Shown: in pieces, positions 1 through 8,733 of the stretch
How the letters are laid out: each line of letters begins with the position of its first letter
How positions within the stretch are numbered: the stretch's first letter is position 1
Made by a program: the position numbers and the translations under genes
Origin: an uncultured Lachnospiraceae bacterium
Lineage (GTDB): Bacteria > Bacillota > Clostridia > Lachnospirales > Lachnospiraceae
Assembly (NCBI GenBank): GCA_910578715.1
Contig: CAJTRL010000081.1
Coordinates: forward strand, 5,598 to 14,330
Reading direction: 5' to 3'
Length of the DNA stretch: 8,733 nucleotides
The notes under the pieces: generated by a model
Told to the model about the DNA's origin: nothing
The model's input: the letters and a program-made list of their open reading frames with translations, nothing else
Databases searched by the model: none

Positions 1-110
1 AAACCGTGAGAGAAAAACAGGAGCAGGGAGCGCTGAAAGCGCGGGTTTGCGAGTGAAACCGTGAGAGAAAAACAGGAGCAGGGAGCGCTGAAAGCGCGGG
101 TTTGCGAGTG
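1..110. repeat. Two exact 55-bp tandem repeats
   Basis: Positions 1-55 and 56-110 are identical over all 55 bases. Each copy contains a small hairpin, GCGCT-GAA-AGCGC, at 30-42 and 85-97. Positions 111-144 look like a decayed, shortened third copy: the A-rich start is recognisable, the GC-rich hairpin half is lost. The unit length is not a multiple of three. In one frame each copy reads about 17 codons and ends in TGA across the copy boundary (54-56 and 109-111), so the unit could be a duplicated tail of a gene lying to the left. The array touches the window edge, so more copies may exist upstream. Function unknown. Confidence 0.9.
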
Positions 111-161
111 AAGAATGAGAAAGAAAAACAAGCGGCTGTGAAGCAGACATTTGTTTTTCTG

Positions 162-180
162 AGGAAATCTTGGATTTCCT
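162..180 (+). promoter_or_regulatory. Inverted repeat before the chemoreceptor gene
   Basis: AGGAAATC (162-169) and GATTTCCT (173-180) form a perfect 8-bp inverted repeat around a 3-base loop. It ends 6 bases before the AAGGGGG ribosome binding site of the chemoreceptor. No T-run follows on either strand, so it does not look like an intrinsic terminator. It may be a leader RNA hairpin or a protein-binding site; the sequence does not decide between them. I found no convincing promoter in 111-202. Confidence 0.55.
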
Positions 181-202
181 AAAATTAAGGGGGCTGAGTC
201 AT

Positions 203-1549
203 ATGAACGGACAGGAGAAGGAAAGAAAGGAAAAAAGAATCGGCGCGAAAAGTTTACGGGTAGACATCCTGGTTTTGTCTTTACTGCCAATTTTTATTCT
301 GGGCTCGGAAATGGTTGCGGTCATCTATACTTTTCTGAATAAGAAAGTGGATTCTTCTTTTTTCCACAAGATTTTAAACCAGGTTTATATTTTTACAGGC
401 TGCACGCTGCTGATTACCTGCATTGTTGTCGTCTGGCTTGTGGGGAGAATGATTGCCACGTTAAAACGTCTGGCGGCCACCCTGACAGCTATATCGGAAG
501 GGGATTTGAATCAAGTAGTCAACGAAAAAGATTTGCGGCGGAGAAATGAACTCGGAAGTATTGCCCGGAGTACGGATATATTAAATCGTAAACTGAAAGA
601 GCTGGTTGCGCAGATAGTGAAGGCGGCGGACACGCTGAATGAATCTGTCGTCAACATGGAGCAGATTGCAGATTCTACGGCACAGGCGGCGGACCATGTG
701 GCGTCTAATATGCAGGAGATTACCAAAGAACTTGGCGACCAGTCGCAGCAGACGGAAAATGTGGCGGCGGATGTGGAACAGATTGGAAGGATGATAGAGC
801 AGTCCACAGATACGCTGAACGGATTGCGCAGCGATATGGATATGATTAAAGAAAGCGGCGCAAACGGCATGGAAACTGTGAAAGAGCTGGAGCGGGCAGA
901 TGAAGATGTGAGCACGAGGATGGAAGTTATCGTGCGTCAGACAAATACGACCAATTCATCGGCACAGCAGATTCGGGCGGCGACGGAGATGATTGCTTCC
1001 ATAGCTGAAGAGACCAATCTGCTTGCGCTGAACGCTTCGATTGAGGCGGCAAGAGCGGGTGAACAGGGGAGAGGTTTTGCAGTAGTGGCGGACCAGATTC
1101 AGAAACTTGCGGAGCAGTCCAATCATTCGGCGGCGGAAATTGATAAAGTGGTACAGGAGCTTCTGGAAGATGCCGGAAACGCGGTTGCGACGATGGATGA
1201 AATTCAGGGAAGCATCAGAAAGCAGAATGAGACGGTGGCGGAAGTCCGGAACGTTTTTGCGAAGGTAAATGGGGAAATCGGGCATTCCGTGAAAGGCATC
1301 GAGGAAATTGCAGACAGCATGTCGGAGCTGAACGGCTCCAAGAACGGGCTGGTTGGCGCATCGGAGCAGTTAAATGCGATTTCCCAGAATTCGCTGGCAA
1401 TTACGGAGGAGACGAGCGCGGAAGCGGAAGAACTGGATTCCTCCATTGCCATTGTCAACGAATCGGCCGTAAAACTGCGGGAATGTGCGGATGAACTCGT
1501 CAGGGATATTAGTTTTTTTAGATTGGATGAAAAATCTCAGGAAAGTTAA
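203..1549 (+). CDS. Methyl-accepting chemotaxis protein with minimal outside domain
   Basis: This is a 448-residue membrane chemoreceptor that would signal through CheW/CheA to the flagellar motor. Two membrane helices (about residues 21-43 and 61-81) are separated by only about 17 residues, so there is no room for a usual external ligand-binding domain. A HAMP linker follows (about 80-135), then the long coiled-coil signalling domain. The conserved hairpin tip lies at 266-306, with EETNLLALNASIEAARAGE and GRGFAVVAD recognisable. The ATG at 203 is chosen because AAGGGGG (187-193) sits 9 bases upstream. An in-frame TTG at 170 lies in the loop of an inverted repeat and would add 11 non-hydrophobic residues, so it is less likely. 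The signal is unknown: it may be membrane state, an intracellular cue, or a partner such as a binding protein. The family call is firm; a link to xylan metabolism is only positional. Confidence 0.95.
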   Translation: MNGQEKERKEKRIGAKSLRVDILVLSLLPIFILGSEMVAVIYTFLNKKVDSSFFHKILNQVYIFTGCTLLITCIVVVWLVGRMIATLKRLAATLTAISEGDLNQVVNEKDLRRRNELGSIARSTDILNRKLKELVAQIVKAADTLNESVVNMEQIADSTAQAADHVASNMQEITKELGDQSQQTENVAADVEQIGRMIEQSTDTLNGLRSDMDMIKESGANGMETVKELERADEDVSTRMEVIVRQTNTTNSSAQQIRAATEMIASIAEETNLLALNASIEAARAGEQGRGFAVVADQIQKLAEQSNHSAAEIDKVVQELLEDAGNAVATMDEIQGSIRKQNETVAEVRNVFAKVNGEIGHSVKGIEEIADSMSELNGSKNGLVGASEQLNAISQNSLAITEETSAEAEELDSSIAIVNESAVKLRECADELVRDISFFRLDEKSQES

Positions 1550-1562
1550 TTTGAATTGGGAG

Positions 1563-1591
1563 TTGACGGGACGCGCTGAAATGGATATAAT
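1563..1591 (+). promoter_or_regulatory. Near-consensus sigma-A promoter for tRNA-Ser
   Basis: TTGACG (1563-1568) and TATAAT (1586-1591) are separated by exactly 17 bases. The -10 box ends 11 bases before the tRNA, so the 5' leader would be only a few bases. It begins 13 bases after the chemoreceptor stop codon. This is the strongest promoter-like sequence in the window. Confidence 0.9.
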
Positions 1592-1602
1592 TTGTTTCAT
1601 GT

Positions 1603-1688
1603 GGAGACGTATCGAAGAGGTCATAACGGGGCTGACTCGAAATCAGTTTGCCTTTCGGGGCACGCGGGTTCGAATCCCGCCGTCTCCG
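1603..1688 (+). tRNA. tRNA-Ser, anticodon CGA
   Basis: This 86-base gene folds as a class II (long variable arm) tRNA. The acceptor stem pairs GGAGACG (1603-1609) with CGTCTCC (1681-1687), with G1688 as discriminator. The anticodon stem pairs GCTGA (1631-1635) with TCAGT (1643-1647) around the loop CTCGAAA, giving anticodon CGA (1638-1640), which reads the serine codon UCG. The extra arm can pair TGCC with GGCA. The T arm pairs GCGGG with CCCGC around TTCGAAT. The 3' CCA is not encoded and would be added enzymatically. It has its own promoter and terminator. Confidence 0.95.
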
Positions 1689-1691
1689 TAG

Positions 1692-1721
1692 AGAACTCCT
1701 TGTAAAAGGAGTTCTTTTTTT
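1692..1721 (+). terminator. Intrinsic terminator after tRNA-Ser
   Basis: GAACTCCTT (1693-1701) pairs perfectly with AAGGAGTTC (1706-1714) around a GTAA loop and is followed by seven Ts (1715-1721). It begins 4 bases after the tRNA. It ends only 11 bases before the AGGAGGG ribosome binding site of the next gene, so any transcript reaching that gene from the left must read through it. Confidence 0.9.
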
Positions 1722-1746
1722 ATCAAAACTACAGGAGGGTTATCGG

Positions 1747-3747
1747 ATGGTATGGTATGTAAACGCGGCGGCATTTCGGGATGGAAACGGCAGTAAGGAA
1801 ATGCCGTTTAAACACATTAACACGGCGGCAAGGGCGGCACAGCCGGGGGATGAGGTCATTGTTGCGCCCGGCATATACCGGGAATATGTGAATCCGCTAA
1901 ACGGAGGAAAAGAGGATGCGCGAATCGTGTACCGCAGTGAGAAGCCTCTCGGTGCGGTAATCACAGGAGCGGAGGAAATCAAAACATGGGAAAACTATCA
2001 GGGTACGGTATGGGTGTGCCGTATAGATAACGGCGTGTTTGGGGATTATAATCCCTATACGACAATGGTCGGCGGAGACTGGTATTTTGCGCCGCTGGTG
2101 CGGCATACGGGGGCGGTTTATCTGAATGACCGCCAGCTATATGAGGCGGAGACGCTGGAAGAATGTATTGCCGGAGAAATCTGGCCTCCTTCCTGGGAAC
2201 GGGAGTATTCCGTTTATAAATGGTATACGGAACAGGACGGAAACGAAACGGTTATCTATGCGAATTTTCAGGGAAAAGACCCGAATCGGGAGAAGGTGGA
2301 AATTAATGTCCGCCGGAATTGCTTCATGCCGTCCAAGACGGGCGTGGGCTATATTACCCTGTCGGGATTTAGCGTGAATAAAGCGGCGACCACCTGGGCG
2401 CCTCCGGCGGCCTATCAGGACGGCATGGTGGGGCCGCACTGGTCTAAGGGCTGGATTATCGAGGACTGTGAAATCAGCAACAGCAAGTGTGCGGGAATTT
2501 CTCTCGGAAAATATTACGACCCGGAGAACGACCACTACTTTACGAGAAAGCATGTGAAGAGCCCGACGCAGATGGAGCGGGATGCGGTGTGCCGCGGTCA
2601 GTATCATGGATGGCTGAAAGAAAAAGTCGGAAGCCATATTGTCCGCAGATGCCATATTCACCATTGCGAACAGGCCGGCATCGTGGGCCGTATGGGATGT
2701 GTATTCAGCATTATTGAAGATAATCATATCCATCATATCAACAATATGCAGCAGCTTGGCGGAGCGGAGATTGCCGGAATTAAGTTTCATGCCGCAATCG
2801 ATGTGATTTTCCGCCGCAACCATATTCATCACAGTACGATGGGAATCTGGTGTGACTGGCAGGCACAGGGAACCCGCATTACGCAGAATCTGCTGCATGA
2901 TAACTATGCGTCTGAAGATACGCCGATGGCACAGGGAGCGATGGAGAGCCAGGATATTTTCATCGAGGTAGGACATGGCCCGACGCTTGTTGACAATAAC
3001 ATCATGCTTTCCAAAGCTGCGGTTCGTCTGGCGACTCAGGGCGTTGCCTGCGTCCATAACCTGATGCTCGGCTCTTTTACGCTGGTAGGAAAAGGCACGG
3101 ATATGACGGTAGAGGGCGTGAACCAGCCGCGCTATACGCCTTATCATATTCCGCACCGCACGGAAGTAGCGGGCTTTATGAGCATTCTGCATGGGGATGA
3201 CAGAATCTATAATAATATTTTTATCCAGAACTGGCCCGTGCGGACGAAGGAAGAGGATATCAGTTCCCGGACAAGGGACAATCAGGTAGTCGGTACGGAA
3301 GTGTTTGAAGGTTATCCTGATTATGATGAATGGATTGGCTGGTTTGAGCTGGATAAACAGCCGGATATGGGGAAACTGGAAAAGTATCACTTCTCACACC
3401 TTCCGGTATGGATTAACGGAAACGCTTATTTTAACGGCGCAAAAGCCTGGTCAAAAGAAGAACATAAACTGGTCAACAATAACGATAAGGCTGTTGTAGA
3501 GCTGATTGAAGCGGACGGAAAATATATTCTGAGGACAAATGTTTACGGACTGCTGGAAGAATTTAAGACCGGTATTATCAACAGCGATATTCTGGGTTAT
3601 GCGTTTGAGCCGGAAGAGCGGTACGAGAACCCGGACGGTTCTTCGATTATTTTTGATACGGATTATCTGGGAGAGCATCGTGGTGTTGCGGCGCTTCCCG
3701 GACCTTTTGCAAAGGCGGAGACAGAATATGTTATATCATTATACTGA
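1747..3747 (+). CDS. GH120 beta-xylosidase (right-handed beta-helix), cytoplasmic
   Basis: The 666-residue protein closely resembles, from memory, XylC of Thermoanaerobacterium, the founding GH120 retaining beta-xylosidase that removes xylose from short xylo-oligosaccharides. Shared blocks include IYANFQGKDPN (170-180), WAPP (217-220), HWSKGWIIED (231-240), EIAGIKFHAAIDV (341-353), DWQAQGTR (370-377) and IEVGHGP (406-412). By alignment, Asp370 is the predicted nucleophile and Glu407 the predicted acid/base. The N-terminus (DGNGSKEMPFKHINTAARAAQPGDEVIVAPGIY-type block, about 12-44) is the DUF1565-like start of a beta-helix; XylC also has a beta-sandwich inserted in the helix. Compared with XylC, about 14 extra residues (roughly 388-401) separate the two catalytic residues. 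No signal peptide is present, so it should act on imported sugar. The ATG at 1747 is chosen because AGGAGGG (1733-1739) lies 7 bases upstream; the longer in-frame reading would run back into the tRNA. Exact substrate (xylobiose or longer or substituted oligomers) cannot be read from sequence. Confidence 0.9.
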   Translation: MVWYVNAAAFRDGNGSKEMPFKHINTAARAAQPGDEVIVAPGIYREYVNPLNGGKEDARIVYRSEKPLGAVITGAEEIKTWENYQGTVWVCRIDNGVFGDYNPYTTMVGGDWYFAPLVRHTGAVYLNDRQLYEAETLEECIAGEIWPPSWEREYSVYKWYTEQDGNETVIYANFQGKDPNREKVEINVRRNCFMPSKTGVGYITLSGFSVNKAATTWAPPAAYQDGMVGPHWSKGWIIEDCEISNSKCAGISLGKYYDPENDHYFTRKHVKSPTQMERDAVCRGQYHGWLKEKVGSHIVRRCHIHHCEQAGIVGRMGCVFSIIEDNHIHHINNMQQLGGAEIAGIKFHAAIDVIFRRNHIHHSTMGIWCDWQAQGTRITQNLLHDNYASEDTPMAQGAMESQDIFIEVGHGPTLVDNNIMLSKAAVRLATQGVACVHNLMLGSFTLVGKGTDMTVEGVNQPRYTPYHIPHRTEVAGFMSILHGDDRIYNNIFIQNWPVRTKEEDISSRTRDNQVVGTEVFEGYPDYDEWIGWFELDKQPDMGKLEKYHFSHLPVWINGNAYFNGAKAWSKEEHKLVNNNDKAVVELIEADGKYILRTNVYGLLEEFKTGIINSDILGYAFEPEERYENPDGSSIIFDTDYLGEHRGVAALPGPFAKAETEYVISLY

Positions 3748-4549
3748 TTTTAATGCGTTTGACGGAATTATCCGGTGTGCGGAGCTCCGGCTGAATAACG
3801 TCTTAAATATGAATGACGTTTCGGAGATGCGCCTGTTTATGAACGGCATCGGGAAGGCGGTCGTCGAAAAGCTGAATATGGACGGTGAGACGGAAAAGGG
3901 CCGGAAGGTGGAAGCATTTTTTCAAAAAGAAATGGAAGAGGAATTTCATTACTCGGCTTATGCGGCCTGCTTTTCCAAATACAGGGACGACGCTTCCCAG
4001 TGGGAGCGGTACGGCCATCTCGGGCGGGGGGTCTGCATCGCTTTCCATAAAACGCCCATGGAAAAGATGATGGGCGGCGCGGTATCTCTGCAGACCGTCT
4101 ATTATCAGGAAGATATGCGGGAACACCGGCTGGTGGATGAATTTTATAAGCTGTTAAAAGATGCGGCGGAAGTCTCGGAAACAACGCCCGGTTTAAAAGA
4201 ACTGATGCTGGACGCCTGGATTCAGTCGGCGGCCTTCAAGCATCCCTCTTTTGCCAGTGAAAAGGAATGCAGGCTGGTTATCTCGCCGTTTATTCTGAAT
4301 GAATTTGTGGTGGAATCCAAATATCACGTTGCACAGGACCGGATTAAAAAATATTATCCGCTGGATTTGAACAGGATGTGCGGTAAACTGGGAATGCACA
4401 TGTCTGATTTGATTGGAGAAATAATCATTGGGCCGACTTCTTCCCAGTCCGTTCCGATTTTACAGGATTATCTGGACGACTGCGGCCTCAACGTACTGCG
4501 GAACCGCATCAGTCTGTCGGACTGCCCGCTGCGGAAACCGACGTCATAA
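3728..4549 (+). CDS. DUF2971 family protein, function unknown
   Basis: This 273-residue soluble protein has no signal peptide or membrane helix. It carries the pattern I associate with DUF2971: an N-terminal LYHYTDFNAFDGII segment with LNNVLNMND (2-30), CFSKYRDDASQWERYG (81-96), GVCIAF (101-106), SEKECRLVI (177-185) and EIIIGP (231-236). The ATG overlaps the end of the GH120 gene by 20 bases in another frame. GGCGGAG (3714-3720) lies 7 bases upstream, inside the GH120 coding region, so the two are probably co-transcribed and translationally coupled. The longer in-frame reading back to 3539 is only a shadow of the GH120 gene. DUF2971 has no established biochemical role that I can name. The YHYT start and the E-K-E-x-R motif loosely recall ADP-ribosyltransferase-like proteins such as DarT, but this is a weak inference. 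Confidence 0.85.
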   Translation: MLYHYTDFNAFDGIIRCAELRLNNVLNMNDVSEMRLFMNGIGKAVVEKLNMDGETEKGRKVEAFFQKEMEEEFHYSAYAACFSKYRDDASQWERYGHLGRGVCIAFHKTPMEKMMGGAVSLQTVYYQEDMREHRLVDEFYKLLKDAAEVSETTPGLKELMLDAWIQSAAFKHPSFASEKECRLVISPFILNEFVVESKYHVAQDRIKKYYPLDLNRMCGKLGMHMSDLIGEIIIGPTSSQSVPILQDYLDDCGLNVLRNRISLSDCPLRKPTS

Positions 4550-7500
4550 TTAGGAAGAGAGCGGCCGGGCGGTGGGAAAGCGGCTGACCGTATACAAAAA
4601 GCCCTGTATACTTATCTAAAATATACAGGGCTTTTCTTATGAAAGGGATAATAACTTATAAGAGATAATATCCGGGAAATACGTTTTTACTTTACCGTCA
4701 GAGAAGTAATATGCGGATTCACGCCTTCATACCAGTAAAGGAAGCCTTCCATGTCAACGGTATCGCCGATATTCAGGCCCTGTACCGCTTTATAAACATC
4801 GGTCGAACTGTCGCACAGATAAGATTCAACGGTAAAGGTATAGGTCTGGCCGTTAGAGGAAACGTTGAAGTACAGGTCGTCTCCTTCCTGGCCGGAACCG
4901 TCCCAGTTGTACAGGAACGGAACATCGTTACCGCTGCCATCCTGTCCGGCTGCCTCAACGGTCATGCCTTTGAAAGATACGAATTTATTCTGATGATTAA
5001 TCAGGTCATCGCTGCCAAGAAGGGAAGTAACGTCTTCCGCCGCCGCAACATAATTTCCATCCTCGATTTCAAAGGCTGCGTCGATAATTTCCACTTCTCC
5101 GGACCATTCCGCTTTGAATCCGGTTACTTTAATTTTTGTTCCGGTCGTCAGTTTTGCGTAATCGTCTTCAGAGCATGCCATGTTATACAGGAAATATCCG
5201 CCGTCCTTGTCCTGTGCGTAAACGGTGGCTTTATCTTCCCACCAGGACTGTTTTGCCTGTACATAAGCCTCAATTACAACTTCGGAGTCAAGAGCTGCCG
5301 CGACATATTCCTCATAAGTCATGACGCCTTCTGACTTGACATCTTCATCGGCCTTAGAACCGTTTCCGTCCGACGCGCCGCAGCCGACACAGGCGAATAC
5401 GAGTGTCAGAGCCATAAGTAACGATACCAATTTTTTCATTTTTCCTCCCATCTGTCCGCTTCGGCGGACATACCAAAATCATATGCCAGAATGGCTGTTA
5501 TTTAGTAACTGTTAAAAACATCTTATTAACAGCAACTTCGAGATAATTATACATGATATCCCGGATAAATCAATAGCATTATTGCCGAATTACTTTCTTT
5601 TTTAATGCTCCAAAAGCAAGGTAAAGGAGAATAAAAGCCCATATAGCCGCAAGGACTGTCAGCAAAATGACGGACGGCAGAGGCAGCTTCCCGAGGTCTG
5701 CTTTACCGGCCGTAAGGGTATTTGGTCCGCCCGACTGATTCAGACGGTACAGGGAAATCGTATCGTCGTATAGTTTTTCAATAAAAATATCATCAACGGT
5801 CTGCCCGCGGTTGACAGATTTTACCGTTGTTTCGATGAGATGCCCCGCGGCGTCACGAAGGGATGTGGAGCCGTTGAAAACGGGCGTTACAAAAGTATGC
5901 CCGACATTATCGAGCAGAAGATTTGCAGCCTGAATTTTGATATCGTAATGGGCATTATCGTCTTCGCCGCATCTGGAAAGGTAGTCCTGGTATTCCGGGG
6001 CGTTTTGCGCTTTCATCGTAACAGGTACATAACCTTCCGTTTCCGAATAAGCGATTTGCACGTCGTTGGTCAGCAAATACTGGGCAAACAGCCAGGAAGC
6101 GAGAACCTCCTGAGGCTCCGCTTTGTTAAAAATGCAGACGGAGGGCCCCTGGGAAATCATTTGCGGATTTTCGGCATCGAACTGCGGAACCGGCATGACG
6201 GCTGTTTCAAAATTCACGATTTTGTCAGGGCTGATATCGCAAAGCGGCGCTTCGCTGCCCATCCACGTTGCGCCCGCGGTGGAATCCACGGCAAAAATAC
6301 ACTGGCCCGCGTTCAGAAAATTGGCGGGATAACTGGAAATTTTAAAGGTGGAAAAGGCGCCGCTTTCGGCATGCTGTGCAATCGTATGGAGAAATTCTTT
6401 TGTCGTGTCGTTAAAAAGAAGCATTTCGCCCGCTTCGGTGGAATATCCGGCGTTCTGCTGTTTTAACGCCTGAATCATCATATTGTCTGTGGATTTGTAA
6501 ATAAAAGGAATCAGAACTTTTTGTCCGTTGATTAGGTAATTTCCGTCTGCATCCTGCGCCATTGCCGCTTCGGAAACTTCCCATACAAAGTCCCATGTGA
6601 GCACGTCCGGCAGCGTATAGCCGAGCGCTTCCACATAGGTTTTATTAATATAACATGCTTCGGTGGAACGCATATAGGGGATTGCATAGTAATGCCCGCC
6701 AAAAGCGCATTCATCCAGAAACTGCGGAATGATTTCCGACTCCGCCGGAGAATCGAATAAAACGTCGCTGCCCCCAAGACCGTATTTTTCGTTGGCAAAA
6801 AGCTCCTCTAAGGGAACGACGAGATTCGTTCCGGTCAGATAGGTCGCAATATGGTCGGGATAGGTGATGCAGACGTTCGGCGTCGTGTCCGTTGCGATAT
6901 TGGTAATGACGTCGTTGTATATTTTTCCGTAATCCGTGTAAAGGCGCAGATTGACGGTGATGTTCGGATATAATGCTTCAAAGTCGGAAATCGCCTTCTC
7001 GTAAATGTCTGTCTGCGTTTTGTTGGTATCGTTTTTGGCCCAGAAAGTAATATCATAAGATTTGGAAGTGTCAAATTCTTCCGGGATTTCAAAGGCCGCA
7101 AGACCTTCTTTTCCATGACACCCGGTCAGCGCAAGACAGCATCCGGCGGTCAGCGTAAGAAAAGAAAAGGCGGATAAAAAATGTTTTGGTATGCTCATAA
7201 AAATCTCCAATTCCGCCGCATCAGCGGCAATGAAATGATTAGAAACTCCGGACGCAAAATTTCTTCAATCTGTTAGCCTTTGAGCCCGCCCCGCGATACG
7301 CCGGCCATAATTTTATTGCGAAAGGCGAGGAACAGAATGATTAACGGAACCGAGATAACGACGACGGCCGCCATCATTGCCGGAATATTTTCCCGGCCGA
7401 ATCCGTTTTCCCGGATTTCCTGAATGCCGTTGGAAACGAGGAAGTACCGTTCGTCGTCAGTAATCAGGCGGGGCCATACATAGGAGTTCCAGCATTCGAT

Positions 7501-8733
7501 GATTTTCAGAATGGCGATGGTTATCAGGGTTGGCCTGGAAATTGGAACCAGAACCTTCAGAAGATACTTTAAGTCCGATGTGCCGTCCACCTTGGCCGCA
7601 AAATACAGACTGTCCGGCACCTGTTCAAAGTTTTCCTTCAGCAGATAAATATAGAAGACCGAAGTAATGGACGGCAGAATCAGTCCCGGAAAAGAATTGC
7701 GCAGGTCCAGGTTTGTAATTGTCACGAAGTTTGTAATGATTACGAGCTCGTTCGGAATCATCATCAAAGATAAAAACAGGAGGAACACGGTATTTTTTCC
7801 CCGAAATTCCAGTCTGGCAAAGGCAAATGCGGCAAGTGTGATGACAATCATCATAGCGGCGGTTGTCACAACGGTAAAAATGACTGTATTCATCAAATAT
7901 CGTCCGAGCGATACGGCGCTGAAAGCGTCCACGTAGTTCTGAAGGGTCGGGGACAGGGTATAAAATTTCGGGATATATTCTGAATTATAGGCCCCATAGC
8001 TTTTTACGGAGGTTAAAAGCATCCAGTAAAAAGGAAACAGCACGATAACGCCCCAGAAGGCCAGAAAAATATAGGTTATGGTATTCCATACCTTTTTGCG
8101 GGTACGGGCTTTTTGTTCAATCTGTTTGTAATCCATGTTTCCTCTCATTCTGCCGCGCATGCGGCATCTTAATCTTTAATAATGAATTTTCTTTCTGCTT
8201 ATCAGTAAGTTGATACAGGTAATCGTCAGGACGATTGCAAACAGCAGTATTGCCGCCGCGGAAGCGTAGGAAGGATAACCGCCGCTGTCGCCGTAGAGCA
8301 TATCATAGACATACCCGACAATCGTATTCATTTCCGCCGCGTTCAGATTGGTTCCGAAGAGGGCGACGACGTCGCTGTATGCCTTAAACGCGCCGATAAA
8401 GCCCGTGATAATCAGATAGAATATCATCGGCGAAATCATCGGGAGCGTGATGCGCATAAAAATCCGGAAGCGTGACGTGCCATCGACCCGTGCGGCATGA
8501 TAATATTCCTGATTGACCGAAGAAAGCGCGCTCGTCAGAATCAGAATTTTAAAGGGCATGACGACCCAGATTGTATAGAAACACAAAACGAACATTTTCG
8601 CCCAGTAGGGTCCGTTTATAAAGTCAACAGCCTCTCCGCCGAACCAGGAAATAATCAGGTTGATAAATCCGTCGGAATAGGCGGTGGGCTTAAAAAGAAT
8701 CATAAATACAAGGCCGACCGCCAGCGTATTTGT

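Overview
The window looks like a chromosomal carbohydrate-utilisation locus from a Clostridia-type Firmicute, most likely a Lachnospiraceae-like gut anaerobe. Reasons: strong AGGAGG-type ribosome binding sites, Gram-positive lipoproteins, a tRNA-Ser without an encoded CCA end, a MalF/MalG-type sugar importer without its own ATPase, and moderate GC content. Genus is not resolvable from this sequence alone.

Layout. Positions 1-202 hold no gene. They contain two exact 55-bp tandem repeats, a decayed third copy, and an inverted repeat. The plus strand then carries a methyl-accepting chemotaxis protein with almost no outside domain (203-1549), and a tRNA-Ser(CGA) with a near-consensus promoter and its own terminator (1563-1721). 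Next come a cytoplasmic GH120 beta-xylosidase (1747-3747) and a DUF2971 protein of unknown function that overlaps it by 20 bp (3728-4549). A symmetrical terminator at 4597-4635 separates these from the convergent minus-strand genes.

The minus strand, read in its own direction from the right edge, carries permease 1 (partial, runs off the window), permease 2 and a sugar-binding lipoprotein (7198-5579). A small secreted lipoprotein of unknown function with its own promoter follows (5439-4687).

How the genes may work together (inference): the binding protein and two permeases import a short oligosaccharide, and the cytoplasmic GH120 enzyme, which lacks a signal peptide, releases xylose from imported xylo-oligosaccharides. 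The ATPase would be a shared MsmK/MsiK-type protein encoded elsewhere. The chemoreceptor may or may not be functionally linked.

Points most worth a second look: the DUF2971 gene translationally coupled to a GH120 enzyme; a 14-residue insertion between the two predicted GH120 catalytic residues; a binding protein with both a lipid anchor and a C-terminal membrane helix; the GH120 gene having no visible promoter behind a tRNA terminator; and short hairpins placed just upstream of the ribosome binding sites of several genes. I saw no mobile element, CRISPR array or clear new multi-gene system.
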